Notes under the pieces: generated by a model
What the model was told of the DNA's origin: nothing
What the model saw: only the letters and a program-made list of their open reading frames with translations
Database searches by the model: none
NCBI GenBank assembly: GCA_015680685.1
Contig: MNCI01023402.1
Coordinates: forward strand, 116,752-180,751
DNA: 64,000 nucleotides
Source of the DNA: Gnetum montanum
Lineage: Eukaryota > Streptophyta > Gnetopsida > Gnetales > Gnetaceae
Direction of reading: 5' to 3'
Made by a program: the position numbers and the translations under genes
In this document: positions 56,165 through 64,000 of the stretch, piece by piece
How the letters are laid out: each line of letters begins with the position of its first letter
Position numbering within the stretch: position 1 is the stretch's first letter

Positions 56165-57362
56165 ATGGCGATCCACAACCGCAAATCGCTGCTAGTGGCG
56201 ACCCTTCTTTTTCTGGTCGTGGCCACTCACACGACAGCGCTCTCCGAAAACAAAGTAAAGGCGTTCTCCAGTCATTCATTCATATTCAGGAGCATTTTGG
56301 GTTTACGATCCTATGATTCATCAGAATCGCGATTTCATTCAATGTGACGGTTGAAAAGTTGTGTAACTTAATTTTAATACTCTATGAGTAATGAATTATC
56401 ATGAAGAGCTATCTCCATGAGTTCTTTTTCGTTATTGCTCTAGAGCTGTTTATTTTCAGTTTCTCCGCATCATTTTTTCAAATTGTTTTTTTCCATATCC
56501 TACTTTCGTCTGGCTGGCTTTCCTGCAGACTTTGTTTTTAGACTCATTGTCTAATCTTGATTAGAGATACCAAACCATTTAAGCTTCCTTTCTCATGACT
56601 CTCTAAATCTGAAAAAATTTTGCCACTGTTACTTCTTGGCTTCGTTGACTTTCCTGCAGACTTTTTTTATAGACTCATTGTCCGATCTTGATTACATATA
56701 CTCAAACCGTCTAACCTCCCTTTCTCATGAATCTCTAAATCTGAAAAAATTTTGCCACTGCAAAGTCCTGTGATTCCACACTTTTACCATTCTGAATCTT
56801 ATGAATCAAACGTTCAGATTTACTGTGCCGGTAGCCATGATCTGATCGATATTTGGTTTCTCTTTTTTTTCTTGGTTTCTTTTGGCTGCAGCTGGAGTGC
56901 GTGTACACATTGTACGTGAAGACGGGGCTGAGGCTCAAAGCGGGGACGAACTCGGTGGTGAACGTGACTCTGTACGACAGTGAGGGTTACAGCTTCACCA
57001 TAACAAATCTGGAGAAGTGGGGAGGCCAAATGGATGCAAACTGGGACTACTTCGAGAGGGGGAATCTCGACATTTTCAGTGCACGGGGACCCTGCATGCC
57101 CGCAAAAGTGCCGTGTTTGTTGGTGCTGGGCATTGATGGATCAGGCCATAATCCAGACTGGTACTGCAAATACGTTGAGCTCACCGTGACAGGTCCTAAT
57201 AAGCCCTGTGCTCAGCAACTGTTCACTGTCGAACACTGGCTCGGCCCCGACACCAAACTTACCTACTCTGTCAATCTCTGTAAACTCGATTCTTCTGCCA
57301 AGAATATTCAGCAGAACCTGCCAAGCAGCGGCGTTGTTTCCACCGTCACCGCTGCTGCTTGA
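56165..57362 (+). CDS. PLAT1-like: PLAT1-type stress protein (PLAT/LH2 domain), two exons, 186 aa
   Basis: Exon 1 (56165-56254) gives 30 residues ending ALSENK, with a typical signal peptide (hydrophobic core LLVATLLFLVVA). A GTAAAG donor and CTGCAG acceptor bound an intron of 637 bp; exon 2 is 56892-57362. The mature protein is a single PLAT/LH2 beta-sandwich: 'CVYTLYVKTGLRLKAGTNSV', 'NLEKWGGQMDANWDYFERGN', 'LDIFSARGPCMPAKVPCLLV', 'DWYCKYVELTVTG' and 'FTVEHWLGPDT'. This matches the order of Arabidopsis PLAT1 (At4g39730), an ER-associated or secreted stress-responsive protein. Conserved Cys residues are present and the frame is intact. The start follows AATA and is the only upstream ATG in frame with the signal peptide. 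Most likely a functional gene. Confidence 0.92.
56518..56760 (+). repeat. 131-bp-period tandem duplication in the PLAT intron
   Basis: Two units start CTTTCCTGCAGACTTT (about 56518 and 56649) and end AAAAAATTTTGCCACTG. Each contains a CTGCAG, the same hexamer that forms the real acceptor at 56886-56891. Confidence 0.8.
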
Positions 57363-57412
57363 TCGTCCTGATCATTGTTTTGTACAAACAGATCCAGAGA
57401 GTATCTCGACGC

Positions 57413-57418
57413 AATAAA
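57413..57418 (+). terminator. Polyadenylation signal of the PLAT gene
   Basis: AATAAA lies 51 bp after the stop codon. A second AATAAA-like site occurs at 57537-57542. Confidence 0.6.
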
Positions 57419-57419
57419 T

Positions 57420-58341
57420 TTTGGGTCTTATATTTGAGGACATTTAGATGTGACATTACAATTTAAATTTGGTTTGGGTAATTGCTTTAACGATGTATGA
57501 GGTCATAGCATATATGTTTCTACGATTCTGCTGTCCAATAAATCCAAACGCATCGTAAGTATCAGTAGTGAAAGATGTATCTACTAGAATTTTACTGCTT
57601 GGCCATGTTGGCGGCGTGAGAGGTCTCCACTTTTAAAGGGTGGTGTTTTTGCATCGTATTGGAAGTTTCAAAGCTTTCGCCAATCAAATGAGGTATTTTC
57701 AATAAGTTATTCTTCAAACTGCATCATTTTTTGAGTTATCAGGTCACAGGTATGTTAGTATTATTTTAACAAATCATCAGCGTCACAAAGACGAACAACA
57801 AAGCACTGGAATTCTGGAAATCATCTTCGTAGATTTTTCCAAGGACCCGTGTTCTTCGATTGTTCGACCTGAGTTTGCAAGTAACCTTACTAGCGCACCG
57901 TGTTTTTATCATTTTCTGCATCCTGTCCCGGAAGTCTCTGTTTCAGGCATAGCAGTGAAAGAAGCAGACCAACTACAAAACAAACATGAGCAATTAGCAT
58001 GGTTGAATGATTTCTTTCAAATATGGAGTATCATAGTCACAGATGCCGATACGTCGCAGATTGGATTTCATCGAGATGGCATCTGGGCCAGAATATTGAA
58101 TTATTACAGCGCCAACAAACGGCGCATAACGTGATAGCATGATAATGCTAGAAACAGTGGGAGGATAACGTGATAGGATGATAATGCCATAAAATATTGG
58201 AAAGTCTTTCAAATTTGTATTCAAAGACAACACCCATCTGCCTTCCCATCATGTGATACGAATAGCAATAATGCCCAACGTGAATGTTAACAAAAACGTT
58301 ATATTGTGTTTTTTGGCTTCTCTCTTAAGGTTTCCATGTCC
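57420..58341. other. Intergenic stretch after the PLAT gene
   Basis: No assignable gene. A minus-strand open stretch at 58233-57994 contains a 33-bp near-duplicate ('ATAACGTGATAG...GATAATGC' at about 58127 and 58165). 'SGPDAISMKSNLRRIGICDY' in that frame looks protein-like but is not recognised. Confidence 0.4.
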
Positions 58342-58940
58342 CTGGTCCCTAGGAATAGTCTCAATTGAAGAATTGAAGAGGGCTATGTGGTCTTTTGAAA
58401 ACAGTAAAAAAAATAAAAAAATAAAAAAATAAAAAAAATGATTGTCTAAAACAATAAGGGACTACAAAAATTAAATTTTTCATTGTCTTGGTCTTGTTGC
58501 TACCATCATTCATGCTGCCACTCCGTTGCTGGATCCCACAACGCCAAGAGAGACCACTTGCTATCATTGTTGTGCCTCTATGTGTTTGGGGAAAGAGAGG
58601 AGACTGCTTGTTGCTGGCACCACCCACACTTCATTGTCACCAGAGAGAGGTAGACCGCTGCAGATGGGAGAGGAGGAGGCTCGATAACCCTCCTTCTGAT
58701 CTCCCTGCCCTTTCGAGACTGCAAGCCGTGTGGGCTACGACAACGTTTGCAATGGATTAACTGACGGCATGAATGATAGTAGTGCGGGGACCAAGGAATA
58801 ATTTAATTTTTGTAGTCCCCTATTGTTTTAGACAATTGCTTATTTTAAAATTCTAATGCATTCCAATTAGAATTTTTTTTTTTTTTGTGTTTGCTGTTTT
58901 CAAAAAACCACATAGCCCTCTCATACGGGAGACTATTTCT
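58342..58940. repeat. Foldback: inverted LTR arms around a 300-bp loop
   Basis: The left arm (58350-58480) contains GAATAGTCTC, GAGGGCTATGTGGTC, TTTTGAAAACAG and TTGTCTAAAACAATA. The right arm (58800-58960) carries the reverse complements in mirrored order (TATTGTTTTAGACAA, CTGTTTTC, ACCACATAGCCCTC, GAGACTATTTC). The right arm continues into an LTR end at 59034, so the structure is an inverted duplication of LTR sequence with unrelated DNA between. Confidence 0.72.
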
Positions 58941-59034
58941 GGGTTTTCATACTCATATGGGAGGCACCCTAGGTAATAGTTTCCTCAAACGAGTTTTCTT
59001 TCCCAGTGTTGTGTGTTCAAATTTTATGCAACAC
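58924..59034 (+). repeat. LTR end, family C
   Basis: From 'CATACGGGAGACTATTTCTG' through the hairpin segment to the terminal 'AAATTTTATGCAACA'. A primer-like site TTGGTGCTAGGAGGGAG follows at 59039-59055, as in the two other family C copies. Confidence 0.7.
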
Positions 59035-59450
59035 CTTTTTGGTGCTAGGAGGGAGATTTTTCTAGCCTTTTGTTTTCTCACATTAGCTTTTCTTGCCATT
59101 TTTTTTGCACTTGTTTCATTTTCTAATCTTGTTTTGGAACTTTTTGAATTTTTTTTGCTTAAAACCTTTGTCTCCAAACCCTTTTATTTTTTGCCTTTTT
59201 TGAAAAATTGATGTTTCATGTTTTCTAAAAATTGTCATTATTGGAATCTTGTTTTTAAATTACTAAAACCCTATTTTTCCTAGTTCCCTTTTTAGATTTT
59301 TGTTTTGGTGGTCCTTACTTGAGTCCTAACTTGGGTGAGGTGGTTTTACTATTCAAATTTAAATTTATTTTTTAAAAAATTTTTCTTTTAAGATTTCGTA
59401 GTTTTTGTTGCTCCTTGCACTTGCAAGCAATTTGTTGTTTGAGGGCTAAG
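59035..59450 (+). other. Short interior remnant between family C LTRs
   Basis: T-rich, non-coding, about 416 bp. It ends with 'GAGGGCTAAG', the same purine-rich end that precedes LTR2 of the miniature element. Confidence 0.5.
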
Positions 59451-60357
59451 TGTTGTGGCCAACCTTGCCCATGCCATCACATAGGGCCATGATCAACAAA
59501 ACTATCTTGTAAAATCATATATCGTTTCACCAAGCAATGTTAACGTGCGAGAAAGTGAATCGATGTGCAGGGAGGTGGATTGTTGTGTGAGGAGGTGAAA
59601 CGTCACTAGCAGGCAGCTATAAAGCAAAGAATGAAGGCGATGTTAAGAAGTAAAGCCCCAGGGGGAAGGGGGGGGGGGGGGGGGTTGGCAGGGANGGAAG
59701 GGGAGCAAGGGCTTTCTTAACAAATTGAGCTCTCTTCCTGAACAACTGTGTCTCTCTCCATTGAGGTGCACATAGATAGGTAGGGGCGGTCTTCAGGGGC
59801 TAAGAAATTAATAAGCGGTGATTTTCTCTCTCTCTTCTTCTATTTTTCTTGGGGCAATAGTGGCGTAGCTAATGCGTGCGGACAGTAGGTGCAGTAGGCA
59901 AGTTTTGCAGTCCTTTTTTTTAATTCTTGGTTGGATCGGCGATTGTCAAAAGTGGCAGAGATACGTGGATGATGGTCAACAATCTTAGCAAGAAACCAAG
60001 AGTCAGTGGTTTTCTTTTCCCTTTTTGTGGTAGACTTGTGATAGCGACAAATGTAGAATTGGAGATAGTGTGTCTATTGGCACATGACAACAGGATTTGA
60101 CAACTTATTCTCTCTCTCTCTCTCTCTCTACTATGGTGTTGCAACAGTTGATAGTAGTAGTTGCAGATCTAGGTTCTACAGTTTTGTTTTATTTTTGGCA
60201 AGTAGTACATTCGTGACAAGGTTCTCTAAATAGGGACAAATTTTTCTCTCTTATGCTGGTGACAACACTTATTCTGTCTATGCGTTAGAGACGTATCAGT
60301 GGGCCTCTTCATCCAACCTCTTCTCTCTCTTTGCCTCATCCGACAGCTACAGGTAGT
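59451..60357 (+). repeat. LTR start, family C variant, 3' truncated
   Basis: Begins TGTTGTGGCCAACCTTGCCC. TATA-like GCTATAAAGC lies near 59617-59626. It includes an 18-base G run and one N (59695), plus a (CT)n tract at 60110-60130. It stops where the next LTR begins at 60358, without the usual CATCAACA end. Confidence 0.6.
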
Positions 60358-61974
60358 TGTTGAGGCCAACCTCACCCATGCTAGGCATAGGGCCTTGATT
60401 AACAGTGACCATCGTTAATATAAATTAAAAGACAAGTTTTAAAAGAAAATAAATTAAATAAATTAATCATGAGCAACAGGACATCACCCACCCCTAAAAA
60501 TTAAAAATAAAAATAAAAGGAATGAGGACCGACCAATGTGCCTTTTAAAATAAAATAAAATATAAACTTAAGGTTTTTTTTTGTGGTTTTGTTTTTAGGT
60601 GGCTCGCGATTAACGTGGAAAGGTGGCCAGCAATTAGGGTTAGGTTTTCTCCTCCCTCCTACAGGGCCACCGCTATAAACAGAGGAGGGGAGGCATATTT
60701 TCCTGGGGCGGCTCCCGCAGGCAGATCTGTTCGGTTTCCTTCTTCTACACCCAAACCCTGTGCAGTCACCGAACCAGGGTTTCGTTCGACCGCCGCCCGT
60801 GCCGCCATCTGTTCGTCCGCCGCCGCTGCACATCCTTCTCCTCTGCCTACTGCTGCAGATCTGCGCACACCGATGCCAGATCTGTTAGATTTGCCAACCC
60901 TGCGGCCAGATCTACGCAAACCGCGGCTGGATCTGGACGCAGCCGCGGCCCTGGCCGCACGCGAAACTGTGACGCCTCTCTGTCTTCCTCCGCAGCCACT
61001 ATTTTTCCACTCGCTGCAGCTCATCCGCCTTCCTACCTCCTTCCTCCGCCTTCGCCGCAGCCCGGGCCTGCACAATCTGCTCCACGCGTGGTGAGATTTG
61101 CACGCCCTCTGTTTCTTTTCTGCGGCCGCGGCCATAGCCGCAATAGCAACGACAGATCCGCCGATCTTTTGCCTCGGATCTGACCTCGGCTGCCCCTCAA
61201 TTCCTGCGCTCGAGCCCTTTTCCGTCGGCACCTGCGCCAACTCCCCGCAGAACCTACGCCCGCTGCAACGACAACAAAGGTGACGCACGTTTCTTTGATG
61301 GCGGTGTGCGATCCAGCACTCCACAGGGTGGATCTGGCCCTTCACGTCCCAGATCTGTCAAATCTGGGCCGTGTCCACCTCCTTCCTCGCCTGCGCGCCC
61401 CGTCCTCTGCATTTTCGCACTCACGGTCGTGGCCGCAACAGCGTCTAGCTCGCTCGGGTGGGCTGCTACGCTCAGGCCGATTTCTCCCACGTCCGCGGCA
61501 GCAGCAGCACACGCGCTTGCATTTCTCGTGGCGGCGGAGGCTCACAGTCTTCTTCGCACGGCTGCACACAGACCTTGCCCAGCTGCAACATGCAGACCCT
61601 CGCCCTGCTGCTACGCCCAGGATGACTTTTGCCTTGCGCTAGATCCCGGTCCTCATTTGCAACTGCTTCAGCGACAGCAGGACATATGAAATTTGACTTT
61701 TGAATTATTTATCATTTTATAAATTGCACAAACTATTTTAAGTTCCCGAAATATTAAATTAAATTGAAGTATTTAAATATTAAATCAAATTTAAGCTTTT
61801 GTTTTGATATTTTGTTTTAAAATATTGTTATTATTATTTTTTTTGTCACATAGCACTTTCCAGCTGAGACTACTCCCGGGTTTCTGTACCCATACGGGAG
61901 GTGCCCTAGGTAATAGTCTCCTAAAAAGAGTTTTCACAGGTGTCGGTGGCGTGTCCAAAATTTACGCATCAACA
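60358..61974 (+). repeat. 5' LTR (family C, 1617 bp) with GC-rich body
   Basis: Starts TGTTGAGGCCAACCTCACCC and ends TTTACGCATCAACA. TATA-like GCTATAAACAG lies at 60672-60682. The next 1 kb (60690-61690) is GC-rich with retained CpG, unlike the AT-rich rest. The hairpin segment (GAGACTACTCCCGGGT ... GGTAATAGTCTC) is at 61866-61920. Open frames on both strands in the GC-rich part show no recognisable domain and are probably compositional. Confidence 0.75.
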
Positions 61975-61980
61975 CCTTTT

Positions 61981-61998
61981 TGGCATTAGAAGGAGGGC
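61981..61998 (+). other. Primer-binding site of the family C element
   Basis: TGGCATTAGAAGGAGGGC starts 6 bp after the LTR end. It is the same site as TGGCGCTAGAAGGAGGG in the miniature element, two bases changed. I cannot name the tRNA with confidence. Confidence 0.55.
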
Positions 61999-62357
61999 AG
62001 TTTCTCAACCTTTTCTTTAGTTTGCTTTTATGTTTCTTTTTTTTTTATCATTTCTTATTACTCTCTATTTAATTTTTGCCTCTCTATTTTCAGTTTTATT
62101 ACTCTATTTTAGTTTCAAATTTTCAAAATTTCCAAATTTATATTCTAGCAATCCTTTTTTTTAATTTGTTTTTCTGAAATTTAATTTAGGTGATTTAAAT
62201 CATTTTACTTTGAATTTACTTTTTTGAAATTTTGCAATTTCAATTTTACTTTTAAAAAATTTTTAAAAATAAAAAATATAGTATTTAAATGTTTTTTTTA
62301 TCTTCTTTAATTTTCACAGTTTATTAGCATTTTACATTTCTTGTTATTTTTCATTTT

Positions 62358-64000
62358 ATGAGTGACTTTTCTTACGAAGTATCTTAACAAAGAATTCATA
62401 CTCCTACCCCTAGTCAACCAGCTACTCGTCAATCTACTTTGAGAAAACAACGTGCTTTACTTTTTCCAAGTTCAATTCTTAAAAAACCTCGGACTAAGAT
62501 GGCAGCCCATCAACCCCTGGCTCCCTTAGTAAGAAACCCTTTTAACTTTCACAACTACCATGACATACCAAAATCCCTTCAAAACATAAACTTGTTCTTC
62601 GATCCTACAACCCCTATGAATGATGCCCGCCAACACATACAATGTTGTGAAACTTTATTAGGGATCCACAACATTATACATAATGATGTGGCATGCAGGG
62701 TGTTTGTAACAACATTTAGGACCAAAGCAACCCAATGGTTCTTAATGCTTCCTGATGCCTCTATTAACACATGGCAAGAATTCAAAAACAAGTTTTTGAA
62801 TCAATTTGACAAATTTACAAGCCCTGCTATCGCATCAAACAACTTTACCAGCCTAAGAAAGTTACCCGGGGAAAATGTTAGGGATTATAACCTTAGATTC
62901 CTTCATCAACTAGCCTATGTGCCAAATGAGATGCGACCACAACTAGATGGTATTCTCAACTTCTATCTCTCTACCATCGATCCATTCTTTGCTTATGCTA
63001 TCAAATCTGATCCCAACATAATGAAAATACAAGGTGCAATGTCAAAGCTGTGGAATTAGAACAAATAACCCTTATGAACAGCATCCAAACCCAATTTGGG
63101 ATGATGAGTGTTAGTAACCCTATGCAATCAAACCCACTCCTACCAAGTTTTCAAACATCTAATGTTATGTCTCAAGTTGTTTCTCCTTTTCAATCAACTC
63201 AACCTTTAGGTAATTACTCACAAGGCCCCATGTCCTCTTCACTCTTACCATCCAACACTGGTTTGAATGATGACGAATCAAAAACCTTGATTCAATCCAT
63301 CATAAACCCAAATGGGACATCAAATTCTGTTGAACCACCAACCCAAACTCAAAATCAGATGACCCAAATACTTACTTCACTACAAAAACTATCCAATGAA
63401 GTGATTGAGTTAAAGAGAAACAATAGTAAAAGCCCTATACAACCAGAAAAACCAAGTGCATCAATCAATGATGATTATTGTCGTCTTCATAATATGAGAC
63501 AACATTCTGAAAAGACTTGCCCTCAATTCATAGCATTGTATGGTGATAATACCCAAGGGCAACAAAATGGAAAAGCCCCTATCATGGTTCTTGATGTACC
63601 TCATGAGATAGAAAATGAAGAGATTTCCTTATTAGAACAAGTCATGGTAGGCGACCCAAACCCACACAACACTCGCTATCGCAAAATCAGTGACATTATG
63701 AATACTACACAACAACAAACTAGGAACAATCTCTATACACCTCCAAACAAAAGAGTTCCTATTCGAAACAATGCAAACAATCAATCCGGGCCATCCCAAG
63801 TAATTGCCCCACAACAACCAAACCCTCCATCTGCACTTAGGAGAGTTCCATATCAACAAGAAGCCAAAGATGAACCTAAGAATTATGATTTGGTTGAGGA
63901 CTTAAAAAGAGTGAAAGCCAACATTTCGATGTATGACCTTCTACACTTTAACGAAATGAAAGAAGTGATTCGGGATATGGTTCATACACCTGTAGCCCAA
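62358..64000 (+). pseudogene. Ty3-type Gag, plus strand, runs off the window
   Basis: An ATG at 62358 begins MSDFSYEVS and meets a TAA after nine codons, where CAA (Gln) would fit. The same frame then runs open to 63059. It reads 'PFNFHNYHDIPKSLQNINLF', 'ACRVFVTTFRTKATQWFLML', 'SINTWQEFKNKFLNQFDKFT', 'SLRKLPGENVRDYNLRFLHQ' and 'RPQLDGILNFYLSTIDPFFA', a standard plant Gag domain. After a frame change, 63460-63530 gives 'DDYCRLHNMRQHSEKTCPQF', a Cys/His finger of the type found in these Gags. From 63860, 'YDLVEDLKRVKANISMYDLL' is the linker that precedes protease in many plant Ty3 elements. Pol would lie beyond the window. Confidence 0.78.

Noticed and set aside
58488-58760. Plus-strand 90-codon frame in the foldback loop
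   Set aside because: It has no recognisable motif and is confined to the loop between inverted LTR arms; chance is the simplest explanation.
60615-61689. Overlapping open frames on both strands (159, 228, 127 and 120 codons)
   Set aside because: GC-rich DNA gives long frames in all phases. No domain is recognisable, and the region is the transcribed part of an LTR.
1-64000. CRISPR array, rRNA or intact tRNA genes
   Set aside because: No regularly spaced identical repeats with unique spacers and no rRNA motifs were seen. The tRNA-like pieces are SINE-like heads without a full cloverleaf.

Overview
The window reads as nuclear DNA of a land plant with a large, repeat-rich genome. The reasons are split host genes with very long introns, nested plant-type LTR retrotransposons, L1- and RTE-like LINEs, tRNA-derived SINE-like repeats, a Helitron piece and an endogenous caulimovirid-like pararetrovirus. 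A gymnosperm is plausible but this is inference; nothing seen proves the lineage. Only two host loci are supported: a degraded Integrator subunit 9 (INTS9) locus at 28501-49850 and an intact-looking two-exon PLAT1-type gene at 56165-57362. Nearly everything else is mobile DNA.

Layout. 1-3329: LTR pieces, a plus-strand Tat-lineage pol remnant (extra RNase H plus integrase) and a 28-bp tandem repeat. 3165-18612: an outer minus-strand non-autonomous Ty3-type element (Gag plus an additional ORF, no pol seen). It is split by a complete, younger relative at 10461-17464 with a perfect CCTAG target duplication. 18613-19165: Helitron fragment. 22560-27960: decayed L1-type LINE split by a truncated LTR. 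28501-49850: INTS9 exons. Its introns hold the pararetrovirus (30780-35800), an RTE-like LINE, and an L1-type LINE (40945-45366) with an unusual third ORF. 50200-53820: repeats, SINE-like units and coding-like remnants. 53825-55698: a miniature LTR element with ATATG target duplication, ending 466 bp upstream of the PLAT gene. 58342-64000: inverted and tandem LTR pieces, then a 1617-bp LTR followed by a plus-strand gag running off the window.

How the parts relate. Both minus-strand elements share a layout: tRNA-type primer site, a second internal promoter-like block resembling their own LTR, a repeat of the polypurine motif, then a large additional ORF whose ATG directly follows a CAG splice-acceptor-like site. 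The 3' ORF of the 40945-45366 LINE seems to have a similar plan (plant-transposon-like domain, then coiled coil) and adds a J-domain-like segment with an HPD triad. Across all decayed frames, premature stops are very often TAG where Gln (CAG) is expected, the trace expected from deamination of methylated CHG sites. One such TAG lies in an INTS9 exon.
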